From: an uncultured Tessaracoccus sp.
Lineage (GTDB): Bacteria; Actinomycetota; Actinomycetes; Propionibacteriales; Propionibacteriaceae
Direction: 5' to 3'
Assembly (NCBI RefSeq): GCF_947255005.1
Contig: NZ_CAMYFI010000057.1
Location: 1-14,394 of the forward strand
DNA: 14,394 nt
Shown: positions 1 through 8,564 of the stretch, piece by piece
Numbering within the stretch: the stretch's first letter is position 1
How the letters are laid out: every line of letters starts with the position of its first letter
The notes under the pieces: model-generated
Databases searched by the model: none
What the model saw: only the letters and a program-made list of their open reading frames with translations
What the model was told of the DNA's origin: nothing
Translations under genes and position numbers: made by a program

Positions 1-1
1 C

Positions 2-163
2 GCGCAAGGGCGCCAGTTTTGTCTCAAGGTGCAGCAGATGCACGCCGACGAAACCACCAGCCAGTCGAATCCGCTCGACGCCGCCTTCGCCGTCCCAGAG
101 AATCTGCCGACGCGCGAGGAGCTCGCGAACCCTGCGCTGTGGAATCGGAGGGTGCATGGCTAG
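2..163 (+). CDS. C-terminal end of a zinc-dependent metalloprotease-like protein (DUF2342 type), 5' partial
   Basis: An open frame enters from the left edge and stops at TAG 161-163; 53 residues are visible. The ending LPTREELANPALWNRRVHG matches the usual close of actinobacterial DUF2342 proteins (zincin-like, first named as coenzyme F420 biosynthesis-associated), as I recall that family: a 'LPT..E..DPA.W..RVHG' tail after a 'GR.F' segment. In many Actinomycetota this gene lies directly upstream of tilS, as here, and its stop overlaps the tilS start by 8 bases, which suggests co-translation. The catalytic HEXXH part would lie outside the window, so activity cannot be judged. The assignment rests on the C-terminal motif plus synteny. 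Confidence 0.6.
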   Translation, partial: AQGRQFCLKVQQMHADETTSQSNPLDAAFAVPENLPTREELANPALWNRRVHG

Positions 164-1073
164 GCGCGAACTCGGCCCGGCGTCGCTGGAGGTGGCGCGC
201 GCCGTCGCCTCCATGTGGCCGGGTAGTGACGTCGTCGTGGCGTGCTCCGGGGGTGCCGACTCCCTGGCGCTCGCGCTGGGCGCCGCGTGGGCGGCGCGAC
301 GCGGCGGGGGAGCGCCGCTCGCCGTCGTCGTCGACCACCAGCTACAACCAGACTCCGGCGAGGTCGCCCGCCAAGTGGAGCAGCAGCTGGCCCGCCACGC
401 CGTCGAAGCGCGCACGGTGAGGGTCACCGTCGAACCCGGCGCCGACGGCCTCGAAGCAGCAGCCCGCGACGCCCGCTACGCCGCGCTGGAGGCCTTCGGG
501 CGCCCGGTGCTGCTCGGGCACACCCTCGATGACCAGGCCGAACAGGTGTTCCTGGGCCTCGTGCGCGGGTCCGGAACGCGCGCCGTCGCCGGGATGCCCG
601 CCCGACGCGGCCCGTTCCTGCGCCCGCTGCTCGGCCTTAGGCGCGCCACGACCCTGCAGGCCTGCACCGAGTGGGGTATCACCCCGTGGCACGACCCGAT
701 GAACGACGACCCCGCATTCATGCGGGTGCGCGTGCGCCGCGCACTCGCTGGGCTGGAGGATGCTGTCGGGAGGGATCTCGCGCCCAACCTCTCGCGGACG
801 GCGTTGCTGGCCAGAGCCGACGCCGACGCCCTCGACGCGCTCGTCGACCCCCCGACGACGCCGGCGTTGATCGTCGACGACATCCGCGAGCTCCCTGACG
901 CGCTCAGGTGGCGACTTCTGAAGGCGTGGCTCGAAGCGCAGGGTGCGCAGCCAGCGATGCTGCACGTGCTGGCCGTTGACGCGCTCGTCACGACGTGGCG
1001 GGGGCAGGGCCCCATTGATATTCCGGGAGGCAGTGTGCAGCGTGCCGGGAACGAGCTCAGATTGGTAGGGTGA
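156..1073 (+). CDS. tilS: tRNA(Ile)-lysidine synthetase TilS
   Basis: TilS uses ATP and lysine to convert C34 of the CAU-anticodon tRNA-Ile to lysidine, so that it reads AUA and is charged with isoleucine; it is cytoplasmic and normally essential. The 305-residue protein carries the N-type PP-loop ATP pyrophosphatase signature SGGADS at residues 31-36, followed by the family segments GHTLDDQAEQVFLGLVRGSG and GPFLRPLLGLRR. Its length fits the compact actinobacterial form. The ATG at 156 overlaps the upstream stop, and a GGAGGG Shine-Dalgarno sequence lies at 147-152 with short spacing. The stop is 6 bases before hpt, an arrangement (tilS-hpt-ftsH) that is common in Gram-positive bacteria. Confidence 0.95.
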   Translation: MARRELGPASLEVARAVASMWPGSDVVVACSGGADSLALALGAAWAARRGGGAPLAVVVDHQLQPDSGEVARQVEQQLARHAVEARTVRVTVEPGADGLEAAARDARYAALEAFGRPVLLGHTLDDQAEQVFLGLVRGSGTRAVAGMPARRGPFLRPLLGLRRATTLQACTEWGITPWHDPMNDDPAFMRVRVRRALAGLEDAVGRDLAPNLSRTALLARADADALDALVDPPTTPALIVDDIRELPDALRWRLLKAWLEAQGAQPAMLHVLAVDALVTTWRGQGPIDIPGGSVQRAGNELRLVG

Positions 1074-1079
1074 GGAAAC

Positions 1080-1631
1080 GTGGATGCTGCCGATATTGCT
1101 GAAGACCTCGAGCGCGTGCTCTACACCTCCGACCAGATCGCTGAGCGCATCGCGGAGCTAGCCGCCCAAATCGATGCTGACTACGAGGGGAAAGACATCC
1201 TCCTGGTTGGAGTGCTGAACGGCGCGGTGATGGTGATGTCAGACTTGCAGCGCGCCATGAAGAGCCACGTCCAGATGGACTGGATGGCCGTCTCCTCCTA
1301 CGGCTCGGGCACCCAGTCGAGCGGCGTGGTGCGCATTCTGAAAGACCTCTCACAGGATCTCGAGGGCCGACACGTCATCGTTGTGGAGGACATCATCGAC
1401 ACCGGCCTCACGCTCAGCTATCTCATCAACTACCTTGCCTCGCGCGGCCCGGCGAGCATCGAGATCATGACGATGTTCCGTAAGCCCGACGCCGCGCAGA
1501 TTGACGTGCCCGTGAAGTACGTCGGCTTCGACATCCCCAACGAGTTCGTCGTCGGCTTCGGCCTGGACTTCGCTGAGAAGTACCGCAACCTGCGCGACGT
1601 CGGCACACTCAAGCCTGAGATCTACAGCTGA
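1080..1631 (+). CDS. hpt: Hypoxanthine phosphoribosyltransferase
   Basis: Hpt transfers the phosphoribosyl group of PRPP to hypoxanthine (often also guanine) in purine salvage. The 183-residue protein has the type I phosphoribosyltransferase PRPP loop VIVVEDIIDTG at about residues 99-109, plus a ...LVGVLNGA... N-terminal core and VGFGLDFAEKYRNLRDVG near the end, all typical of bacterial HPRT. The start is GTG at 1080, with GAGG at 1072-1075 four bases upstream of it. That same GGTGAGGAA context recurs before folB. The gene is 6 bases downstream of tilS and very probably in the same transcript. It is followed by the inverted-repeat element at 1642-1722. Confidence 0.95.
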   Translation: MDAADIAEDLERVLYTSDQIAERIAELAAQIDADYEGKDILLVGVLNGAVMVMSDLQRAMKSHVQMDWMAVSSYGSGTQSSGVVRILKDLSQDLEGRHVIVVEDIIDTGLTLSYLINYLASRGPASIEIMTMFRKPDAAQIDVPVKYVGFDIPNEFVVGFGLDFAEKYRNLRDVGTLKPEIYS

Positions 1632-1641
1632 CCAACCGGTA

Positions 1642-1722
1642 CCTAACCCAATATCCACACGCGTTTCGGCGCAGCGGCCGATGAGGTCGGTTTTGGCAAA
1701 CGCCTGTGAATATTGGGTTAGG
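1642..1722. repeat. 81-base element with 25-base inverted arms, hpt-ftsH gap
   Basis: The left arm (1642-1666, beginning CCTAACCCAATAT) and right arm (1698-1722, ending ATATTGGGTTAGG) are reverse complements at 23 of 25 positions. They are separated by 31 bases that contain a smaller hairpin, CCGA-tgagg-TCGG at 1678-1690, followed by TTTT. The arm ends are AT-richer than the surrounding DNA. No T-run follows the right arm, so it is not a classical terminator, and I see no clear target-site duplication. It could be a REP/MITE-like repeat, paired operator sites ahead of ftsH, or a structured transcript end for hpt. The rest of this 175-base gap (1723-1806) shows no convincing feature. Confidence 0.8.
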
Positions 1723-1806
1723 GGAGCAGCTGGACCCCGCCGTAGCTTCGAGTGATACATCTTTGGCGCGCGCTGGTAGGCTTCGGCTTGCTGTTTTTCG
1801 TCTTCA

Positions 1807-3923
<2,117 letters not shown>

Positions 3924-3927
<4 letters not shown>

Positions 3928-4490
3928 GCGTCGACCAGCCGCGCATCGAAGCCGCGGTGCGCGAGATCCTGCTCGCCATCGGCGACGACCCTGACCGCGA
4001 CGGTTTGCGCGACACCCCGCAGCGGGTCGCGCGTTCATACGCGGAGCTGTTCGCCGGCCTCAGTCAAGACCCGGCCGAAGTGATCGGCACCACCTTCGAC
4101 GTGTCCCACGAGGAACTGGTGCTCGTGAAGGACATCGAGGTGGCGAGCTGCTGCGAACATCATCTCCTGCCGTTCACGGGCGTGGCGCACGTGGGCTACA
4201 TCCCCCAAAAGGGCGGCCAGGTGGCGGGGCTGTCCAAGATTGCGCGCCTCGTCGACGTGTACGCCCGCCGCCCGCAGGTGCAGGAGCGACTCACCACTCA
4301 GATCGCTGAGGCCATGGTGGAGCAACTGCAGGCGCGTGGGGTGATCGTCGTGGTGGAAGCGGAACACTCCTGCATGACGCTCAGGGGTGTGCGCAAACCA
4401 GGCTCCAAAACGGTGACGAGCGCGGTGCGCGGAGCCCTGCGCGACAGCGCCACCCGGGCAGAGGCGATGAGCCTCATCCTGGGGCGATGA
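3924..4490 (+). CDS. folE: GTP cyclohydrolase I (type I FolE)
   Basis: FolE converts GTP to 7,8-dihydroneopterin triphosphate, the first step of folate synthesis. With GTG 3924 as start the protein has 188 residues. The zinc ligands of the type I enzyme are present: C77 and H80 in CCEHH, and C150 in HSCMTLRG. GLSKIARLVDVYARRPQVQERLT is the conserved core helix region. I chose GTG 3924 because it overlaps the ftsH stop (GTGA) and GAGG at 3915-3918 lies five bases upstream. A TTG at 3894 is also in frame but would add only a stretch read through the FtsH proline-rich tail. Coupling to ftsH is usual in Actinomycetota. Confidence 0.96.
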
Positions 4491-5293
4491 GCATGCCAAC
4501 CCGCATCATGGGTGTGCTCAACGTCACACCGGACTCCTTCTCCGACGGCGGCCGCTGGGCCGATGTGGACGTCGCGTGCGAGCACGCCCGGGAGCTCGTC
4601 GGCCAGGGTGCGAGCATCATCGACGTGGGCGGCGAATCCACCCGCCCAGGCGCGGCACGCGTCGACGCCGATGAGGAACTGCGACGGGTGTTGCCGGTCG
4701 TGGAACGTCTAGCCGCAGCGGGCGTGACCGTCTCGGTTGACACCATGCGCGCCACGACGGCCCGCGCGGTGATCGATGCCGGTGCCGCCATCGTCAACGA
4801 TGTCTCCGGCGGACTCGCCGACCCCGACATGTTCGCGACGGTGGCCGGCTCCGACGCCTCCTACATCCTGCAACACTGGCGCGGACATTCTGACGTCATG
4901 AATTCCCTCGCCAACTACACCGATGTGTGCGCGGAGGTGCTCACCGAGACACTCGCGCGCCGCGACGCCGCCGTCGCTGTGGGAATCCCTGCCTCGCGCA
5001 TCATCCTCGATCCGGGGCTCGGGTTCGCGAAGTCCAGCGACGACAACTGGCAGATCCTTCGCGATCTCGACGCGTGGCAGGCAACCGGGCATCGCGTCCT
5101 CATCGGCGCCTCCCGCAAACGCTTTCTCGCTGAAGCGCAGGATCGCGACGTCGCCACCGCCGCGGTAACCACCTGGTGCGCGGCGCACGGCATCTGGGCA
5201 GTGCGTACGCACGAGGTGTCCATGCAACGTGATGCGATCATCGTCGGGAGCCACCTCCGCCCTGACGCAGCCGAGCTTCGCCCGCTCGGGTAG
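4487..5293 (+). CDS. folP: Dihydropteroate synthase
   Basis: FolP condenses 6-hydroxymethyl-dihydropterin diphosphate with p-aminobenzoate to give dihydropteroate; it is the sulfonamide target. The 268-residue protein shows the family signatures in order: MGVLNVTPDSFSDGG near the N-terminus, IIDVGGESTRPGA, a central IVNDVSGG, DPGLGFAKS, LIGASRKRFL, and a final WAVRTHEV that corresponds to the usual VRVHDV. The start ATG overlaps the folE stop (ATGA), indicating translational coupling; ATG 4493 is a close alternative. A 41-base gap separates it from folB, the largest gap inside the fol cluster. Confidence 0.96.
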   Translation: MSMPTRIMGVLNVTPDSFSDGGRWADVDVACEHARELVGQGASIIDVGGESTRPGAARVDADEELRRVLPVVERLAAAGVTVSVDTMRATTARAVIDAGAAIVNDVSGGLADPDMFATVAGSDASYILQHWRGHSDVMNSLANYTDVCAEVLTETLARRDAAVAVGIPASRIILDPGLGFAKSSDDNWQILRDLDAWQATGHRVLIGASRKRFLAEAQDRDVATAAVTTWCAAHGIWAVRTHEVSMQRDAIIVGSHLRPDAAELRPLG

Positions 5294-5296
5294 TAT
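5291..5296 (+). promoter_or_regulatory. Possible -10 hexamer for an internal promoter before folB
   Basis: TAGTAT overlaps the folP stop and fits the actinobacterial TANNNT pattern. A transcript from it would begin near 5303, inside the perfect short palindrome GTCAC-A-GTGAC (5303-5313). No good -35 is visible at the usual spacing, so this is weak. It is of interest only because it sits in the one real gap of the fol cluster. Confidence 0.25.
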
Positions 5297-5321
5297 CAAA
5301 ACGTCACAGTGACCAACGAGC

Positions 5322-5331
5322 AAGGTGAGGA
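5322..5331 (+). promoter_or_regulatory. Ribosome binding site that fixes the folB start at an ATC codon
   Basis: AAGGTGAGGA lies four bases (counted from GAGG) before ATC 5335. The hpt gene in this window has the same GGTGAGGAA sequence with the same four-base distance to its GTG start. No ATG, GTG or TTG occurs in the folB frame until GTG 5359, about 28 bases past the GAGG, and an in-frame TGA at 5326-5328 blocks earlier starts. Confidence 0.65.
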
Positions 5332-5334
5332 ACC

Positions 5335-5694
5335 ATCGACACCATCACACTGACGGGGGTGCGTGCCCGAGGCTTCCACGGAGTCTTTCCCGAGGAGCGA
5401 ACCAATGGGCAAGACTTCGTCGTTGACGTGGTGATGACCGTGGCATCCTGGCCGAGCGACGACGATCTCGCGTCAACGATCGACTACTCGGAGGTTGCCG
5501 ACTTGGTGGTAGCCACCGTCGAGTCCGGCCCCCACCAGCTGATCGAGACGCTGGCTCAGGCGATTGCCCAGGCCATCCTGGATAGCCAGCCACTCGCCTC
5601 GTCGGTGAGTGTTACTGTGCACAAGCCGAGCGCCCCGCTTCGGCCGCCGTTCACCGACGTGGCGGTCACCATCACTAGGAGCAGACACACATGA
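5335..5694 (+). CDS. folB: Dihydroneopterin aldolase, apparently starting at a non-canonical ATC
   Basis: FolB cleaves 7,8-dihydroneopterin to 6-hydroxymethyl-dihydropterin and glycolaldehyde. From ATC 5335 the product is 119 residues and begins DTITLTGVRARGFHGVFPEE, which matches the usual FolB N-terminus with its first beta strand. The catalytic lysine is K97 in VHKPSAP, and the segment LIETLAQAIAQAIL is also conserved. Starting at the first normal codon (GTG 5359) would delete that strand. The ATC sits at ideal distance from a strong Shine-Dalgarno sequence, so I place the start there. Possible causes are an ATG-to-ATC change, true ATC initiation, or a base-calling error. CTG 5350 is another, worse-placed option. 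The gene ends in an ATGA overlap with folK. Confidence 0.88.
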   Translation: MDTITLTGVRARGFHGVFPEERTNGQDFVVDVVMTVASWPSDDDLASTIDYSEVADLVVATVESGPHQLIETLAQAIAQAILDSQPLASSVSVTVHKPSAPLRPPFTDVAVTITRSRHT

Positions 5695-6254
5695 GTAACG
5701 CACCGTTTGATCTTGATGTCGACACCCTCGGCAACTTGCGTCCGATCTCGAAGGTCGTGTTCAGCCTCGGCTCGAACCAGGGAGATTCCGCAGAAATCCT
5801 CCAAGAGGCCGTTGATTTCCTCGCCGACACCCCTGACCTCATGCTCGTCGAGGTGTCCCCGGTATATGAAACAAAGCCGTGGGGCGAGGTGCAAGACCAG
5901 CCGAATTTCCTGAACATGGTGGTGATCGCCGAGTCGACGCTGGAGCCGCTCACCATTCTCGACCGTGCGCACGCGATTGAGGAGAACTTCGGGCGCGAGC
6001 GCTCCATCCCGGGCGGCCCTCGCACACTCGATATCGACATCGTCATGGTGGGCAAGCGCGTCTCGGAAGACGCCATCGAACTGCCTCACCCCTACGCTCA
6101 TGAGCGCGCGTTTGTGCTGGTGCCGTGGCTCGATGTCGACCCCGAGGGTGAGCTTGAGGGCTACGGCCCCATCGCTGATCTCGTCGAGGATTTGGATACC
6201 GACGGCGTCACCCGCCGAGACGACATTGTCATCTCGGCGGCAACGGGCTTTTGA
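5691..6254 (+). CDS. folK: 2-amino-4-hydroxy-6-hydroxymethyldihydropteridine pyrophosphokinase
   Basis: FolK (HPPK) transfers pyrophosphate from ATP to 6-hydroxymethyl-dihydropterin, making the substrate of FolP. The 187-residue protein has SLGSNQGD at about 25-32, the PVYETKPWG loop, QPNFLNMV, and the magnesium and substrate motif GPRTLDIDIVM with R111, D114 and D116. HPYAHERAFVLVPW follows. About 20 residues precede the first conserved strand, making it longer at the N-terminus than the E. coli enzyme; this is common in Actinomycetota. The ATG overlaps the folB stop, and AGGAG at 5677-5681 supplies a ribosome binding site. Confidence 0.96.
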   Translation: MSNAPFDLDVDTLGNLRPISKVVFSLGSNQGDSAEILQEAVDFLADTPDLMLVEVSPVYETKPWGEVQDQPNFLNMVVIAESTLEPLTILDRAHAIEENFGRERSIPGGPRTLDIDIVMVGKRVSEDAIELPHPYAHERAFVLVPWLDVDPEGELEGYGPIADLVEDLDTDGVTRRDDIVISAATGF

Positions 6255-6733
6255 GTAAGGTCACCCTCACCACCCCGCGGCAGGCGGTCGTCGCCGTCCT
6301 TGCGGGCGCGGTGCTGATGTGGGGTGGGCTGGCGATCTACGATCGCCTGTCCACTTACCCACCCGTGGTGCCATGGACGGTGCCAGTGGCGCTGGGGGTG
6401 GTGAGCGTCGCCGGCATCATCTACGCGCTGTGCATCCCGAAGCGCTTGGAGGAGCGCAAGCTCGGTTCGCGGGAAGCCATGGTGGCCCTCATCACGGGGA
6501 AGGCGATGGTGCTAAGCGGCGCGGCGCTGGCCGGAGCCAACACGGTGTACGTGATGAAATTCGTGTCTGCTATCGAGGCGGAAACACCGCTGCAGCGTGT
6601 GATACACGGGGGCGGCACGCTCGCTGCGAGCGTCTTATTGGCGGTGGCAGGCTCCATGATCGAACACCGCTTGCGCATCCAACAACCCCCGGACGAAAAA
6701 GATGCGCACCACGCCGACGCAACCGTCGCATAA
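6251..6733 (+). CDS. DUF3180 family membrane protein
   Basis: The protein has 160 residues with four predicted membrane segments, at about 9-29, 42-60, 78-97 and 120-138. The start is TTG at 6251, overlapping the folK stop as TTGA. A small membrane protein of this type (DUF3180, with a YPPVVPW motif between TM1 and TM2) sits directly after folK in many Actinomycetota, and both position and motif match. Its function is unknown; the conserved link with folate genes may be only operon structure. The C-terminal tail is hydrophilic, with several His and Asp residues. Confidence 0.85.
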   Translation: MSKVTLTTPRQAVVAVLAGAVLMWGGLAIYDRLSTYPPVVPWTVPVALGVVSVAGIIYALCIPKRLEERKLGSREAMVALITGKAMVLSGAALAGANTVYVMKFVSAIEAETPLQRVIHGGGTLAASVLLAVAGSMIEHRLRIQQPPDEKDAHHADATVA

Positions 6734-6748
6734 TAGAGTTGTAACAGT

Positions 6749-6754
6749 TAGCAT
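6749..6754 (+). promoter_or_regulatory. -10 hexamer for a probable leaderless transcript of the 6761 gene
   Basis: TAGCAT lies exactly at -12 to -7 relative to the A of ATG 6761, and no Shine-Dalgarno sequence precedes that ATG. This spacing fits a leaderless mRNA starting at the A of the start codon, which is common in Actinomycetota. A clear -35 is not visible. Confidence 0.45.
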
Positions 6755-6760
6755 GCAGCC

Positions 6761-7390
6761 ATGTCTGGTCGTCATTTCGCATCGTCAAAGAACGAACGAA
6801 ACACCGCGCTGCTCATCCTCGGTATTGGCACGCTCGCAGCAGTAGCGTCCATGCTCGGCAATATCTGGGTAGTGCGCGCAGGTGTTGTGGTTGCCATTGT
6901 GATGGCAATGATTGCCCTCTACGTGTCCTTCCTAGAAGTCAAGCGCATTCGCGAGGAGCACAGCGAGGCGCTGCGTCGCGAAATTGAAATTCGGATGGCG
7001 CTTTCCGACAAGCATCACGCCGATTCAGTGGCGATGATCGATCGCTTCAACGCACGCGCTGAGAACCTCAACGCCATCATCGCGAAGCTGCGTTCCCAGC
7101 TTGGGGCTGCGAAGAAGGAGCTGAGCTCCATGCGCGGCAACGCGGCGTGGCTGCGTGCTGAGGTGGCCGAGCGTCAGGCGCGCATCGAAGAGCTCACCGC
7201 CCGCATTGCCGAACTCGAAGCGGAGCGCGACGAAGCCGAGCAGGAGAGTTCCATCGTCGAGCTCCGCGACGCCTCGCTCTACCCGCAGGTTGACGACATC
7301 TGGGATGGCGACGAGCATCCGACGATCATCGATCTCGCGAAGCTTCACCTCGACGAGGTTCTGGACGAAGACCTCCGCAAGCACGCCTGA
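6761..7390 (+). CDS. Two-TM coiled-coil protein of unknown function
   Basis: I do not recognise a named family. The 209-residue protein has two hydrophobic segments close together (about 17-35 and 38-58) and then a long charged region (about 60-170) with heptad-like spacing, for example IAKLRSQLGAAKKELSS and RIEELTARIAELEAERDEAE, which should form a coiled coil on the cytoplasmic side. The acidic C-terminus ends LHLDEVLDEDLRKHA. The architecture suggests a membrane-tethered scaffold, but that is inference. It follows the fol/DUF3180 block after only 27 bases yet seems to have its own promoter. It converges on the minus-strand NuoD-like gene with an 8-base gap and no visible terminator. Confidence 0.8.
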   Translation: MSGRHFASSKNERNTALLILGIGTLAAVASMLGNIWVVRAGVVVAIVMAMIALYVSFLEVKRIREEHSEALRREIEIRMALSDKHHADSVAMIDRFNARAENLNAIIAKLRSQLGAAKKELSSMRGNAAWLRAEVAERQARIEELTARIAELEAERDEAEQESSIVELRDASLYPQVDDIWDGDEHPTIIDLAKLHLDEVLDEDLRKHA

Positions 7391-7398
7391 GCAGCGAA

Positions 7399-8493
7399 TT
7401 ACTTGTCGGTATCGCCGACGCTATAGCCCACGGTGGCCACAGCGTCGGCGATCTGCGTTTCTGGGGTTGCTTCCAGCGCCTGCCCGAGCGCAGAGAGATT
7501 GGCGAACGAGGGCGTGCGCAGCGCTAGCCGCCAAGGCGTTGCGCCGCCGCGCGATACGAGCAGGCTCCCGGCGATACCCCACGGGGCTTCGATCTCGGTC
7601 CAGTGTTCACCCTCAGGAACTTTGAGGCGCCGCGCGAGCCGCACTGCCACCTCGCCTGGGTGATCAGCCACCCCCGCGAGCAGCGCATCCGCCATGGCGG
7701 CTGAGGTGCGCAGCTCGTCGACGAGCACCGCGAGGCGGGCGTGGCCGTCGCCGGCCGTGCGCATGGGTGCGGGCTGGAAGATGTCGGTGTAGGCGAGGTA
7801 GCCGCGTGCCCGGCGGTCGAGTTCGAGGCCGGCGGCGCGCCCGACGGGGCCCGAAAGCCCATAGGCCTGGCAGGTGCCCGCGTCGAGTATCGCGAGGCCT
7901 TGGTAGCACTCGGTGATATCGAGTGCCTGCTCGCAGAGGTCTGCGATGCGAAGCACTTCGTCGAGAGGGAGCTTCCAGCCGTCGGGTATGTCCGCTGCGA
8001 GCCCGCCCACACGGTTCAGCATGGGGTGGATGCGGTTGCCTGACCAGGTGAGCACAGCGTCGCGTATCGCATCCACGGTGGCCCACAGTTGCGCGGCGGG
8101 GTCACCGTCGAGGAGTACGGATAGAAATGAGAGATGGCTGTGGATTCGGGCGGTTTCGGCGAGGAGCGTGCGCAGCCAGGTGGCGCGAGATGGTGCGGCC
8201 AGCCGCATGGCTTGCTCGATGGCGAGTGTTGCGCAGAGCTCGCCGGAGAACGCTGAGAGCCAGTCGTGGCGGTCGGCCAACATGATTCCCGCTCGCCAAT
8301 CGCGTACTTCGAAGAGCTTCTCTGCACCCCGATGACCGTAGCCAGGCTGGATCGTGACGTTGCGCCACAGACCGTCTATAACATCAGCTTCGACAGCGAT
8401 GAAACCCGCGTTTGAAGGGTGACGATAGCCGAGAGAAATATGTGCATGCCCCGGCAGCGACATTGCTCCGATGCAAAAGCGTTGGCGACGCAT
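7399..8493 (-). CDS. Orphan NuoD-like (complex I 49-kDa / NiFe-hydrogenase large-subunit fold) protein
   Basis: The 364-residue product follows the NuoD pattern from end to end: RHPSNAG (24-30), GHRGAEKLFE (53-62), DRHDWLSAFSGE (74-85), YGLSGPVGRAAGLELDRR (211-228), GDGHARLAVLVDELRTS (248-264), EAPWG (302-306), RTPSFANLSAL (326-336) and a final IADAVATVG...GDTDK. It is shorter than usual and alone: no other complex I or hydrogenase gene is in the window. NiFe-ligating CxxC pairs are absent. In the alignment I make by eye, the histidine and tyrosine that bind the quinone headgroup (His38 and Tyr87 of Thermus Nqo4) are A29 and W78 here. The start is ATG 8493, with AAAGGGG upstream; GTG 8496 is adjacent. 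It probably kept the fold but not the redox chemistry. Confidence 0.8.
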   Translation of the reverse strand: MRRQRFCIGAMSLPGHAHISLGYRHPSNAGFIAVEADVIDGLWRNVTIQPGYGHRGAEKLFEVRDWRAGIMLADRHDWLSAFSGELCATLAIEQAMRLAAPSRATWLRTLLAETARIHSHLSFLSVLLDGDPAAQLWATVDAIRDAVLTWSGNRIHPMLNRVGGLAADIPDGWKLPLDEVLRIADLCEQALDITECYQGLAILDAGTCQAYGLSGPVGRAAGLELDRRARGYLAYTDIFQPAPMRTAGDGHARLAVLVDELRTSAAMADALLAGVADHPGEVAVRLARRLKVPEGEHWTEIEAPWGIAGSLLVSRGGATPWRLALRTPSFANLSALGQALEATPETQIADAVATVGYSVGDTDK

Positions 8494-8524
8494 CACAACG
8501 CCCCTTTCTGGAATTGAGCTCGTG

Positions 8525-8531
8525 TACCCTA
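8525..8531. promoter_or_regulatory. Possible symmetric bidirectional promoter core between the NuoD-like gene and lsr2
   Basis: The palindrome CCCTAGGG (8527-8534) overlaps two TANNNT hexamers: TACCCT on the plus strand (8525-8530) and TAGGGT on the minus strand (8531-8526). Predicted starts near 8537 (plus) and 8519 (minus) would give leaders of about 28 and 26 bases, each containing a Shine-Dalgarno sequence (AAAGGA for lsr2, AAAGGGG for the NuoD-like gene). No strong -35 is visible on either strand. Confidence 0.35.
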
Positions 8532-8564
8532 GGGGTTGAATTTTTCCATTCTGAAAGGATGACA

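Noticed and set aside
1642..1722. Ordinary rho-independent terminator for hpt
   Set aside because: The arms are far apart, the loop is 31 bases and no T-run follows the right arm; only the small inner hairpin with TTTT looks terminator-like.
7399..8493. Calling the minus-strand gene a [NiFe]-hydrogenase large subunit
   Set aside because: The N- and C-terminal CxxC pairs needed to bind nickel and iron are absent and the motifs follow NuoD more closely.
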